64,000 bases of DNA from Whalleya microplaca. Its lineage: Eukaryota > Ascomycota > Sordariomycetes > Xylariales > Xylariaceae. The notes below the pieces were generated by a model. It saw only the letters and a list, made by a program, of their open reading frames with translations, was not told the DNA's origin and did not search any database. The stretch spans positions 496,001-560,000 of the forward strand of contig MU385728.1 in assembly GCA_022497155.1 (NCBI GenBank), in the 5' to 3' direction. A program made the position numbers and the translations under genes. Below, one piece after another: positions 24,189 to 36,400 of the stretch (position 1 is its first letter; each line of letters starts with the position of its first letter).

Positions 24189-26736
24189 ATGTCTACTACA
24201 GCTTCGAGGGGGTTTTCTCCTCCAAAGCTGGCTCCGACAGCTCGCGAGTTTTCACCTTCTGCACTTGACATCAACAATGGTGTATTGGATGCAACCTTTA
24301 TCACCCATATGATCCCAGACATCTCCCCCCACAGCGGTATCATTGGCCTGTGCGCTGTCCCCCACGAGCGAGCTGGCATGGATGATATGGGCTGGCATAT
24401 TGCCGACTTCTTGGCCTTCAAGGCACTCCTTCTCGGGGAAACCCATCGCAGAGCGCAGACTTGGTTGGCTCAATGTGATATTCCAAGCATTGTCAAAGCA
24501 AACCCGCACCAGTATGTTCATGGCAGGGACCGGCGTGTTGTTGCTGAAGCCGCTGAAGCCTCGACCACTACCGATCGTGCCGGTAATATTCAACTCCGCC
24601 TAGATCAAATCCATATCGAGCCATCAGCCGAAAATCTGATGACAGATTTCATTGCAGCCGTTAATGAGAAGTGTAAGACTATCAGGGAAAAGGGCTACCC
24701 TCTGGTCATCATCATATGCGGTCCGACCTCAATTGAGCAAGATATCTTTTTCGGTAAGGCTGATGCCAAATACCGCCTCACGAGTCCCCAGGTCCGCAAT
24801 CTAATTGGTAATGACGTCGATACGATCGTTATCACACCCTCCCTCTTCTCCGCTGGATGGCAGGTAAACCCATCTCTTTGCCGCTCGCCTGTTTCCCCGG
24901 TGAATGTTGACCGCACGACGTTCCTCGCCAAGCAATTTGGTGGTATTTTTGCTAAGGACCTCGTGGAGAGTTTCCTGAGCTGGAAGTGTCCATTACTGAA
25001 TGTGGATCTTGTCGAGCACGAAGAAGTTCAAGAGAGATTCCCCGGCCCTGCGAAGCCGTCCATACAACAGAAAGAGAGCATCGAGGCTCTACAGGTCTAT
25101 ATCCACTCTGCCCTTGCTGCTCGGCTATCTCTGGGACACGGAGATCACTCCTTCTGGTTTGACACTAAGAGAGATGATTGGGAAAGACTGGTTGGACCTC
25201 GTCGCTATAGGGCGCTAGAGCATTACCGACAGAAATGGGAGAATCTCAGAATGAGCAATGCGGTGCCACCTAGCAAGGAAAGACTTGAATTTCTGGGAAC
25301 TGCCTTCGGTGGTGCTAAAATTTCCCAGATCAATCATATCAAACACTTGATCAAGGAATCCTTTGAAGCCTGGTCAGGCTACTGGATGTTGCCGTTGGGC
25401 CGAATTGCCAAGGCCAAATTCGAAGGATTTTTGAGAGATCAGTCGCCTGAAGTGCGGGATTGCCACGAGACGTTTAACATCATGGAGTACCGTGCAACTG
25501 CTGCCGTCATGGCAGACATTGTCACCAGATACCTCGGCCTCCCAAAGCCGTACAATGAGAGATGCAAGGACTGGGATGAATCGAGATGGCGTGCTGACTC
25601 CAGCGACGCTGAACAGCTGGCTGTGATCCGACCATTTGGGGATATAAGCAAAGGCATCCCCAGTGTAAATGTTCCGCCTGCGGTCAATCCAAACCATCTT
25701 AGCGTCATCCAGAGACGCCTCGAGGTTCCAGCTACATATTTGTCTGTATCCTTATACATCCACTACCTGGCATCGACCCAAGGCATCAAAGCAACGGTGG
25801 AGCGTATCCAGGGCTGTAAGTACAACGATGACTCTGCTACTTGAAATCGCTAATAAGCATATAGTTTTTCAAGATATTAAGCATTGCCAAATCAGATTAC
25901 TCCTTGAAGATCCCGAGCTTGTTCAGAAGTGCACTACTTGGCTGGAGGCTATCCATATGCCCATTCGTTCCCCAGACGATGCTTTTGCCACCGCGCGAGT
26001 AACTCGACTTCCACTATCCGCTCAAAGCATCTGGCCCCGTTTGCAAAATGTGCAAGATGTGCAAGATGGCGTGCGTACACAAACTGCAACTACGCGAAAG
26101 GATCAGGATCTAAATGTGGCTCCTGAGATGCCCGTCCGAGCATCACCTACGCTGGCTACGCAGACAGTCACGAAGCGCTCTATCTACGCGGAGCTCCAGG
26201 AAGTCCGCAAAGAGAAGGAGAGGCTCATAAGGACACTAGCGAGCGCATCGCCACAGGCATTCATGGAAATCCAGAAAGAGTTGCTGGAGGTTCAAGAACG
26301 CTTAGTGGGGTTAGAACGGGAAGCCGCTGAAGAAGCCCAGAAGACGGGAGAGACATCGAAGCTCAACGCTTCAGCCCTCCAATTTTCACCATCACCAAAG
26401 AATGACAACATTCCTGCGCAAAGCATCACAGCCACTCAATGGCCTACTCTACAGAGCCCTAGCATTGTCGTCACAGAAGACGTCCCATCTATACCTCGCC
26501 GTCAACACGCTGATCAATTAGCCAAGGAGAACAAGCCTCTGATAGAGCGGCCCCAGATGAGCCCTTCGCCAATTGCGCAACATACCAATGGGAAAATGGA
26601 GTCTCCCAATACCTGGATGCCGCCTCACCTACGGAAGGACCTGTCAGACGTGGTGAAGAAGGCGGAGGAGAAGGTTGAAGTCAACCCGCTTGCCAACGAT
26701 TCGCTCCCCCCGCACCTGCGTGGTGTGAGGAGATAG
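24189..26736 (+). CDS. large conserved-looking protein of unknown function with C-terminal coiled coil and PPHLR motifs
   Basis: Exons 24189..25815 and 25865..26736, with a 49-nt phase-1 intron (GTAAGT...ATATAG), give 832 aa. Residues about 20-540 form a globular part with alternating hydrophobic strands such as YPLVIIICGPTSIEQDIFFG and VDTIVITPSLFSAGWQVNPS, suggesting an alpha/beta fold. About residues 650-715 are a charged coiled coil (ELQEVRKEKERLIRTLASAS). The tail has WMPPHLRK (793-800) and a second PPHLR at 824-828, four residues from the end. PPHLR resembles the N-terminal YIPPHLR element of Ded1/DDX3-type helicases, but no helicase motif is present. I do not recognise the family. There is no signal peptide or membrane segment, so it is probably cytosolic. 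The gene looks intact. Confidence 0.8.
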
Positions 26737-27580
26737 AGATTGATGGCGGTACATCTTTAGCTACCATTGATCATGTCCATGACAATGATAGCAATTGTCG
26801 CTGGACGTGCACTTTGATAATTCGAATTCAGATGGTATTCAACGATTCCGTCTTGCGATCACGACGATGGTTGATTTAGAGGAGTTCGCATCTTGAGATG
26901 GAGATCTTCTCGTCATGAAGGATGCGTGGTCGGATGTTTGCGGATTTGCGGCGGCACGATTGACAGGCCGTTCTACGTCTTGTCGCGATATGTTTGAGTA
27001 AAAAAAAAAAGTTCTCGTGTTGCCCTAAGGCTCCTGGACAACGCATTGGTTCGGAGGGACGGGTTGATAATAGGCAGAATTCTCGGTCACGTAACTGAGA
27101 TAGATAGCTTAATAAAAAGTTGCTTTGATTTCCCTAAATTATTTACATATGTATTTGCTCATTGTGGTTGCGAACTAGACTCGACATTGTCAACACCTTG
27201 ATGCCTACTTAAGTACGCAACCAAACACCGAGTCGTGTTGCCTTCTAACCATGTAAACAGAATAAGGAGAATACGTGACTTAACATTACCATTACAGGAC
27301 TTTTGCTTTTATTCACCATCGTAAGTACCACCTACGTACTGATGTAACCCCTTTCCCATCACCCTCATCCTCAATCATCTCCCTTTTCTTCACCTCATCT
27401 TTCCTCTTTCATTCTCATCCCCCTCTCACCGGCACCCTCTTGCCCCTCAGGAACACAGAAACGTGTCTCGTCTTCGCCACCTGAGGAAAACTCGGCAGCG
27501 GCTCCCGCACGGCACGGGCCCACTCCCCAGTGCCGTGCCCGCGCCCGCGCACCATGAACCCATCCTTACATGTACTTACC
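26737..27580. other. intergenic region
   Basis: 3' flank of the preceding gene with a run of A at 27001-27011, then C/T-rich sequence from about 27350. Nothing else was recognised. Confidence 0.5.
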
Positions 27581-27599
27581 TACCTAGCTCATACCGCAG

Positions 27600-28260
27600 A
27601 ACCTGGTGGACCCGCTATCTACTTACATACGGGTCTGTGTAGCAACGACCAAGGGCGTACCCTCGCTATAATACGCGTCGGCCGTGGCGCGCATGAACCC
27701 GCTCTCTATTCCTACCTCCTTGCTTATCTTCCTGCCTATGATAGCAGACACGAGCAGCCGCATGATGTCGGTGTGTCGGTATCTGTGCCCGGGGTCGCGG
27801 GCCACGAGACACGAGTTCAAGCCCGGGGCTGTGGAGTGCACGCGCGGGATCGTGAGGGTGCTGAGCAGGTCGAGACGGCGCTTCTTCGTGTTCGCGAAGA
27901 GTAAGCGCAGGGCCCCGCGAGGGACCTAGGTTACTACGCCTGCCTATAGAAGCGGTGATTACGGCCGCGATCACCGGCTCGTCTGCGGTCATGACTGTGG
28001 GTATGGTTCTATGCCATATCTAGGATCTATTACGCTCGGGGGAGTCGGACTAAGATCAAGAGTGCCCCATTGCCAAGCAAATAGCCCATTCCGGCCACCT
28101 CGCGACACTGCTTGCTACGCCTCGCGCACCCTGATGCTGGTGATAGCATAGTAGACGTAGAGGTCACGGGCGGGCGACGGAGTGCGCGAGCGTGGATTGC
28201 ATGCCGTCCTTAGCGATGAAGATCCCGGCGCAGCGGTGCATTTCCGTGTCTTTTTATGAA
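27600..28260 (-). pseudogene. GC-rich island with broken coding-like segments
   Basis: This stretch is much more GC-rich than its flanks. On the minus strand, a 3' segment (about 27927..27623) reads LRLLFANTKKRRLDLLSTLT, then GLNSCLVARDPGHRYRHTDI and GRKISKEVGIESGFMRATAD, and ends at TAA; it starts just after a good branch-acceptor pair (GTAGTAACCTAG). Upstream pieces read MTADEPVIAAVITASIG (about 27992) and MHRCAGIFIAKDGMQSTLAH (about 28230), then shift frame into RDLYVYYAITSIRVREA. Introns alone do not join them cleanly. It may be a decaying gene or one with splice sites I misplaced. The family is not recognised. Confidence 0.35.
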
Positions 28261-28845
28261 CTTTGGTGTTGGGGTTTCCCGAGGGGGCGTCTGTACATTA
28301 TTTGAAGACCCTGCTTGGAGCCATGATTTGGCTCCGTACTTCGCTGTTTATAATGGTCACATGAACTTGAGGACAAAATAAGATTCGAGTTGGAATGGGC
28401 ATGTCGCTCGTGTATCTTGTGGTCGAACGGGGATCTGTCCCGGCAGCCCCGGGTGCTTGGCGGGTGCTTGGCGATCGATGTCTACTGGGATTCCCCGCGT
28501 CGCTCAGGGGCTGCCAAGCTGCTGTCAGGCTTCTTGGCGAGCACCTCACTTGGCGCCACGATGCTACATCGCGTGTGTTTGAGGTTATGCGCGACTACTA
28601 TGTACACGTGGGCACGCGAAAGATAACGTTGGAGTTATCGTTAATCGCGTCTTCGATTTATTTAAACCTTGGAATTGGCCAACAACTAGTCACCTCATCC
28701 AAATAATCCTACAGACGTCGCGACCGGCATATATATGCGTGTGTGCTCAGGGGGTATCCGACAAAAGAACCGCGTTTATCAATAACCACTGTCAGAAAAG
28801 TCCTCATGGCTCATTAATTCATTCCATTTTGTTTTCCTGCTAAAA

Positions 28846-30564
28846 TCAAAAGATGCGCGTGAGACTTGGTCTCACCCATTGCACCACCTCACACGTCTGT
28901 TCGTCACGCCACTGGTCGATCTTTGGCATCGACCAACCGCTGAAGAAGCGTAACTCCTCGTACGTCCAGTCTGTTGCATCGAGATGCTCCGACTCCTCTT
29001 CGGAGATCTCGGGTGCGCGATACTCGCCGTAGCGGATTGACCGCCCGAATGTACATTTCTGCAAGTGCCAGTTGTATTGGAAGCATTCCGGGTTTTCTGC
29101 ACACGCCTTACCGCAAGCGGCGAAGGTTGGCACCCGTGGTCCGGCATATTCGTCCCAGCCACCGTTATCCCAGTCTTCTAGGTAGAACAGTCGGTCTTTG
29201 TGGTGAAAGTCGTATAGGTCTCTATACAGAAGGGGTCTCTATGCATTACATATCAGTTCTAGTACATAAGCAAGGATATAGTTGTCTTCACTTACATCAG
29301 CGACTCTCCTACTCTGTTCCCATCTCCACAGCTTTCCCATATCCTCGGGTTTCGTCTTATGCAATGTCAATACAGGCTGACACCAGTAAAACTGAGAGAA
29401 GGGGATAGCGTGTAAGGCATGCGGGTTGAACAGCGGCCAGAATCCCGACAGTCTTATGCCGACGCTGTGTAAGGCCCACCCAAGAATACTGTCGCCGCAC
29501 GGATCGCTTTTCATGAGATCCAGCCAACGATGCGTCAAGGGCGCCTGGAGGTAGTCACCATCTTTGCCCACCTTGCGATCGAGGAGCTTCAAGACAGCAG
29601 AGCGGCTTAACGCAAACCCAGGCCCCCCATTGGCGAAATAGTTTGTAGTTAGCGGATCGTCTGGATCCTGACGTCGGCCAGGTGATGGACTGCCTATATA
29701 AAGCGGAGTGTCGTGGTCGAGATTTTGGAGAAATCGGAAGAGGTTGTCCCAGACTACATACGTGTCCGACTCATAGAAGAAGTACCATTCCCGGTTAGGC
29801 CGCATAGTCCAGGCTCGCTCGACCATGGGCAGAAACTTGTACTTGTCCAACTCCCAGCCGTTGATCGTTAGGCTGTCAACAGTAGCGGCCACGAAGTCAT
29901 CACTAGGCGGCGGTCCGAGCTTTCGGAGGTAGGTATAGTTGACGAGATGGGGATTGTCATAATAATAGGCAGCGGGCAGTTCTTGGAGCACATCGATGAC
30001 ATGACGTCCGTGAATGGTCTCGTCGAGGTCAGAAAATATCAGAAGGTCCTTTATACAGGCAGACACACTAGTGAGTTGAGCATCGACTCTATCACGGTCC
30101 TCGGTATGGCCTATTTTGAGCACAGGTTGGATCTTGTGTTGTGTCAGATGGTTCGGAAAGGAGCGACATAACTCTTCTGTGGAGGAGCCGCTGAAGGTCT
30201 GGGAAATGGGTTTGAACAAGCTGAGAGTCCTCCATCGGAAGAACTCTGATCGATACCATCCATCTTCTTCCAGTGGTTCAGGTCGCAATTCTGGGGCGAT
30301 AGGAAGTCTACGTCTGTCGTAACAGCTGAGGACGATGACAGTGATGATAAAGAGGCATGTGATGGTAATAACAGTGACGACCCGTCGAAGGCGCCTGTTC
30401 CAACCTCTGTGTCCACCTGCGCTACACCAGTCCAGGTACATGGAAGCGAGCAGCTGTGTATTCATCTTGTTCGGTGCGGCGTGTGTGTTGCCTTGATTGA
30501 TATGCAGATACTGACTGCGAACAGGCATTGCGACTTTCAAATGGACGCCATAACAACGGTGCAT
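28846..30564 (-). CDS. type II membrane glycosyltransferase, GT31-like, with cysteine-rich C-terminal module
   Basis: Exons 30564..29296 and 29238..28846, with a 57-nt phase-0 intron (GTAAGT...ATAG), give 553 aa. A short cytoplasmic tail precedes a signal anchor at about residues 62-81 (VVTVITITCLFIITVIVLSC). The lumenal part carries REWYFFYESDTYVVWDNL, where Glu265-Ser-Asp267 takes the place of the DxD metal/nucleotide-sugar motif. NYFANGGPGFALSRSAV follows, as in Fringe/C1GalT-like fungal enzymes. The second exon adds a PAN/apple-like block with Cys465, Cys469, Cys475 and Cys485 (ACGKACAENPECFQYNW). It probably acts in the Golgi on glycoproteins or glycans. Start alternatives at Met13 and Met34 would keep the anchor. 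Confidence 0.85.
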
Positions 30565-31449
30565 GTGATTGAAACATGGAAGGACTGAGAGGCCAGGAAA
30601 GCTTGCGTGTTTGTCCGGAGTTTCTTTTGGTCTATACTTGTGTAATGCATCATGTTTGTGAGACGTGTGATACCTACAGTGACCTTTCTTAGGTAAGGTA
30701 GGTAAGTATCTAGAGGAAGGATGCCATTGGATAGGAATAAATACATGTAGTACATATGTATACCGAAAGAGCCTGTCGTCAGTCGAATAGTCTATCTAAG
30801 TATAATAGCTAGGTACATGTATGTATTTTCACTCTGGTCTAGGTAGGTAAGTCAGGCACGACCAGTTATAGTCGGTACCAGAACCATATGCCAAGCAAGT
30901 GCGCTAGCTACCCGCTCCTAGATAATCGGTTACCACTTCCTCTTGTGGATGGGTAACAAACGGCAAGGAACGGCCCCCATCGCTACACAGGCAGACAGCC
31001 TACAGGCCATGAAACACTTGGAAGTTGTGGATCAGCAAACATGTAAACCAGCAAACCTATGCCGATTCTCATTAGTTTATCTATATGTATCGCCAAGAAA
31101 CGAGTGACTTGGTCTGTGCTGATATATTCTAACCTCTACCTCTACCAAGTCCTCTAATATCCAATTGCCTCCGGTGTGGAATTCTATATCCCTGCTCTAT
31201 ACTGATTAAGTTGCACCGGTTCCAATTCTGCCACATGCAGGATATCCTAGTTGTCCTCCGATAACGCCAAACGTAAACGACCATGATCCAAACCACTCTG
31301 CTCGCTTTGCAGAGACCGTGGAGCCCGGTAACAAAATCACTGACATCCAAAACGCCAAAGTGCTGAACCAGCAGCACTATCTAGACCTTCTAATGAAATG
31401 CTCCTGAGTCCTTGTCTGTGTAATGGCCGGGATCCTGCCCCAGGGCCCA
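30565..31449. other. intergenic region
   Basis: 5' flank of the glycosyltransferase gene with repeated AGGTAGGTAAG-type motifs at 30690-30706 and 30838-30852. The frame at 31129-31377 has no protein features and is not called. Confidence 0.5.
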
Positions 31450-33498
31450 TCAAATCGCAAAATCGTGTTTATCGAAGCTAGGCTCTTTTCTACTGAACTC
31501 ATGATGACGGTAGTCCACCTTTCCGCGCTGGTTCTCGATATCGTCGTTGATGTTCTGCATGGTCCACTCTTCGTTTTCGTCTTGGATAGGAGACATTGCC
31601 CCAGGCCGCGCCGCGCCGCGCAGCAGTGACAAGTCGGCCGGGTTGACGACCGGCCGCGAGAAGCGATTGTATGCGATGACGGTGTCCGAGTCCGTGTTCA
31701 CAGCGTTGGCCGGCAGCGCCGAGTAGACGGTCTTGCGTTTCATCCTGATTGCATCTTCCTTGATTGTCGGGACGCCGGCGTAATGATATATGATGTTGAG
31801 CACCGGGATCGACAGGCCGTGAACCACAATGGAAAAGAACACAAGAAAATAGGTCACTGTTTAAAATTAGCATTTTGGCCGCTTTGCCTACGAAAGTTTT
31901 CTCGTCCGAGGGTCTAGGCTTACCTGTGCCAATTGCCCGCGTGAGGTCCGTCTCCCCCGGATCGCCTTCCCCTAACGGAGGCAACAGTTGGACGCGAGCG
32001 TGCTCAACGTAGAACACAGCACCAATGCCAATAGGTCCAAACCATCCCATGAAGAGAGCCTCCTTATAGTTAGTGACAACCTTGCCAACAAACTTGTAGC
32101 CCAATAGAATTGCAGGGATACGACGAAAAACCAGCACGAGCAGTCCGAGACCAATGAGTCGCGGTGGCGTAATTCCGGTTAATTCGGGTTGGTTAAATTC
32201 TTCCCACGGTATTATGGCACCGACGTACATAAATCCGCCGAAGTTGAGGAGCAAGTCGAGGCATGAGTTCACCTCGTCGCGGCGTCTCTCGGTCTCAGCA
32301 AGGTATTGGCCATCCCACTACAACATCAGGGGTTAGTGCCGCAGGGTACAAATAATGTCGAGGGGACTCAAACACGTACATTGAGCCCGACTCCGGCAAC
32401 GAAACAGGCCAGAAAGTCATCCATTCCAGTAACACCACATACTCCGACGAGAAGAAGCTATATGGTACTGATTAGCTGCATGTCTCGCGCCAAGAAAGAT
32501 CTTCGGCAAATCTTACCCCAAGAGCAGTCGGGAACAGCAAGTAGCTATCAGAAGCCACCCATCTGCGATGTAGGCAATACTGCATGAGTTTGCCGCCGCA
32601 CCACCCAATGACCATGCCAAACACGGCGGACAGGAGAAAGGCGTAGAGCCACGTATCCAGGCACCAGTCTCGCAGCGCAGGAAGGACGCCGCCACCTTGT
32701 CTACCGACCTCTTCCTCAGTGCTACTCAGCTCGTGAATCTCGCCCTGCGAGAATTGGTTTTCTGGGAGCTCGGAGTGCCGCATGAGGTAGATTGCCAGCA
32801 TCAGAAAAGGGTACCCGAATCCGTCGTTGGCGCCGGCCTCCGCCGAGATAATCTCACGTAGCGGACGGGCCACATAGTTGTCAGCGAAGGGCCCCTTGAC
32901 GATGGCCTGGGAGAGCACCGGATCTATCGACGTGACGCACGAGCCGATGGCGAGCGCGGCTAGCAAAGTGACCTTCGGTATCGTCGCCAGGATACACATC
33001 GTCGTGCAGAGCCACATGATGGCCATCGTGGGGATGAGGAGAATGGACAACTCCTTCCACTGCATGAGCGGGTATTTGGCAGGAAGCTGGTATCCGGCCA
33101 TTACGAGCTGGACTCCGATCACGACACGCGTGACGCCGAGAGTAATGGTGTTCTGCTGGTCTACAGCTGCTGAACCCCATCTCTCAGCGTCGAGAAACTT
33201 CGCTGCTATCGGCCCCAGGATGATGCCCATGACCATGGCAGGCACTTTGCAGAGTATCAGTATTCATGCTACTTGAAGTTTATATCACACCCCTGTCTCC
33301 GAACGTACATGCTTCGCCTAGGTGCCATTCTTGCTTTAATTTAACTGAGAAGAAGCCGTATAACACGATGTATATGCCTTCAAGTTGGTCAGTCGAGTAC
33401 TCTCAATTTCTGGAATGCTGGTGAAAGGGATGACCGTGTTGATGCTTACCGAGAACTGATAGAACGATGTTCAGATCGCTCAAGTCGAGGCTGGGCAT
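31450..33498 (-). CDS. plasma-membrane-type Na+/H+ antiporter (CPA1, fungal Sod2/Nha1 group)
   Basis: Six exons (33498..33450, 33377..33309, 33244..32517, 32457..32380, 32317..31924, 31856..31450) give 574 aa; the five introns of 59-72 nt are all GT-AG. The start MPSLDLSDLNIVLSVLG and the segment KLKQEWHLGEALPAMVMG match the first membrane helices of the family. GPIAAKF, SCVTSIDPVLSQAI (Asp147) and AEAGANDGFGYPF (Asn179-Asp180, the ion-binding ND pair) are present. About a dozen hydrophobic helices follow, then a short hydrophilic tail of about 90 residues, much shorter than in yeast Nha1. It would export Na+ or Li+ (perhaps K+) in exchange for protons, giving salt and pH tolerance. Family placement is firm; localisation is inferred. 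Confidence 0.93.
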
Positions 33499-36400
33499 GA
33501 TAATTAGTTGCTGATTGTCGAGCTAACATAGGGGAAGGACAAGAACAACTAAAGTTTCTAGGGTCACGGCTTGGCAACAAGGGGAGAGCGTGGTCCGGGT
33601 CGAACACCACGGGTATATGACCTAAAACTAGACAGAGATTCCCCAAGACAAAAAACACAGGAGACAGGCAAAAGAAGAGAAAGACATTACTAGAAGCACC
33701 CAACGTCTCGGAATGTTTGTCTGGCCTCTCGTTCCTCTATCTGTGCAGTACGCGGTCAGGACGATCGCGAAGGGCTGTGTTGGGATTTGGAAGGATTTGA
33801 TAGGCGTAGGCGAGTGGGTATGTTATGGCAGTGGGGAGGGCGTACCATATAACCAGCATTCCCAGCTGTCGATTACCAGTGCACAACAGCAAAAAAAGCA
33901 TTTCCTTGATACACCATTGGATTCATGGGGTTCGGCTCACGAACCCTCCTTTGCACACGTATGATAATTACGACTATCAGTGGGTAATCATCTTGCGTCT
34001 ATCAATTAACGAGATCGAATAGATACACCATGTGCTCTGTCTCCTGGAACCAACCATTGTATCTCGACATTTGGACTGGATCTTGAAACCTACAGCTTTG
34101 CTTACTACACGTATGTGGTTTGCCGGCATACCGACGAACTGACCGTCGCTCAGTTCGATTCTCACTGCATACGTATGTGTGTAGAATGAAAGGATATGCA
34201 GATACGTAATGCATGCCGAAGGCTGGCAAACCACCAAAATCATTGAACTGTATCTGTAATCGACAGGTTTTACTTTATTATGCTGGGTTGAAGGGAACCA
34301 ACATTGCTACGTTATTCAAAGTGGCTTTCAATAGTCCAACGCACTAGCATACCCTCTATTTGTAATCTGTAGGGAACAACCGTACGCTAAAGCTAAGCGA
34401 TAAATTGAGTATTTCGTTATTTTCCGAGTCGATGAAAAATAGAAATGAATACTACACATCACATCCTCCCATATCAGAATTTCTCATCTTGGCAGCTTGG
34501 CAATTGAGATAAGGAGTTTGTTCCCTACATGCAACTAGAACTCTTGGCATTGAGGTTTCTCAAGTCGAGAAATCCGGAGGATCGGCTCTACCTTCTAGCG
34601 ACAGTGCAGCGAAAAGGAGCACGTCCATAAGGGTCGAGACATATCTTTACCGCACACGTACGATTCGTCGTCTCCTTTTCACCACAAAATAGTGGGAAGT
34701 TCCGGACCAGGAGCGTTTCAAGGGAGGCTGATATGCGAAGACGATGGTTGGCCAGCTCCCACGAACCAATCTCTTGGGAAGCCAAGCAAAGCTTGTTTGT
34801 GGCTCCCATAATTTAGAGCCAATACAATGCGGTGGGCTCCTACGTGATGATCGACGCGGATCTGCAGTCTCGTCTGTTGTATTTAAATGATAGGTTGGGC
34901 GGCAAAATGCCAAGTTTCAGGGACCAAAAAGATATGTACGTATGTAGTAGGATAATAGCTACTAGGCCCTGATTACGTAGTTCTTGCGAAGCCCAGTCGT
35001 TGATTAACATGTGCTATAACTTCGAGTTTCATGTTTGGAGTTTGCGTATTGATCCTACGTGTATATCCTACGCGTGCTATAACTCACTATCAGGGCAGAC
35101 TCTTAATTGCAAGCTATACAGGGTTACGTATCTGATCTAATGCAGCTCTGCAACTGTACCTGCATCTGTAACAGTCTTACCGGGTCTCTTCAAAGCCATT
35201 CATACATACGCATTTGATTTGCTATGAGGATTTCGGTCGTCTTTTTAGTGTAAGTCTGTGTAGCGACTAGCATAGCACGACATTTGATAAGTCTATGTCG
35301 AGAAGCCCGGTCGAATGGAGGATGCGCAATGTGCCGTTTGAATCAGACAATATCAGGGAGGTTGGTCTTATGTTGGATACGTGTAGTAGCGCGCGCGATG
35401 TTGTAGGTGGATTTATCCTCGTCATCATCAACTTACCGCCTCCTATTGACTAGCAAGAAAGCATGTACTATGTAGAGAGAACCACTGAGAGACGAAAAGG
35501 GCGATTAGAAGGTCGACGCCGTAGGTAGCTAGGTATAGGTACTCAGCCTAACACAACGCAGGAGCCGCAATGTAACTATCTAAGGTTTGTGTCAAGAAAC
35601 TATGTTTAGTTTACGGTCGCGGGTGATGGTGCCCTATGCGTGCTAGACCAGAGGAGCCGGCAGTGAACTCATCCCATCCAGTAGATACGCCAGGAGCTGA
35701 TTGGCGCAGTCAGTAGGATTTGGTGGCGGCAAGCTAGCTGGCTTCATGCATGCCAAATGAATTCTCCCGAACCTATCGGAAAGTATTTGGCGCTTAATCC
35801 AACGACAACTCGTGAATCTTGTCAATTGTAGATTCGTTCAATTGTGCGGTCGTATAGCCGTTTGCCTACTGACTATTTGATATACAGTAAGATATCCATA
35901 TGGCGCGATATCGAGCCTTTGCTTCTCATAGCGATACGCCTGGGATAGCATAGTTCCTGATCGACACGGAAACCGGCAACCGGCAATCGGCAACCTCATT
36001 TCGTCATATTCCAGCAACACAGGTTCCCTGACATAGAGACCATATTGACCCCGAGTAATACGAATGGCGGCGTCGACATATATATCATTGATCTACTCGA
36101 GCACATATCGATTACAGCGTTGATGATTCAAATAATGTCTGAAAGTCTCGGCGATATATCGTTCAAAATACGTGTCCACCCCAGTGGTCTTTGTCAATAA
36201 CACCAAAAGCACCAGTCTCAAATGTACCTAATTGCTGGGTGTCAGTCTAAGTAAGACTCTGGCTTAGACCCGACTCAGCCTCCATGTCTCTCAAGTTGCG
36301 AGTGAACTGCGATTGCGACCGGGGAAAGACGTGCCGCCGTCCTGTGCTTGGCATTTCTAACGTAGGATCAGCGATTCGGGTTTCAAGGGGAGGCGTTATG

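Noticed and set aside
27530..27929. Plus-strand frames of 124 and 81 codons in the GC-rich island
   Set aside because: GC-rich DNA leaves several frames open. The minus-strand reading has the better protein character and a good acceptor site.
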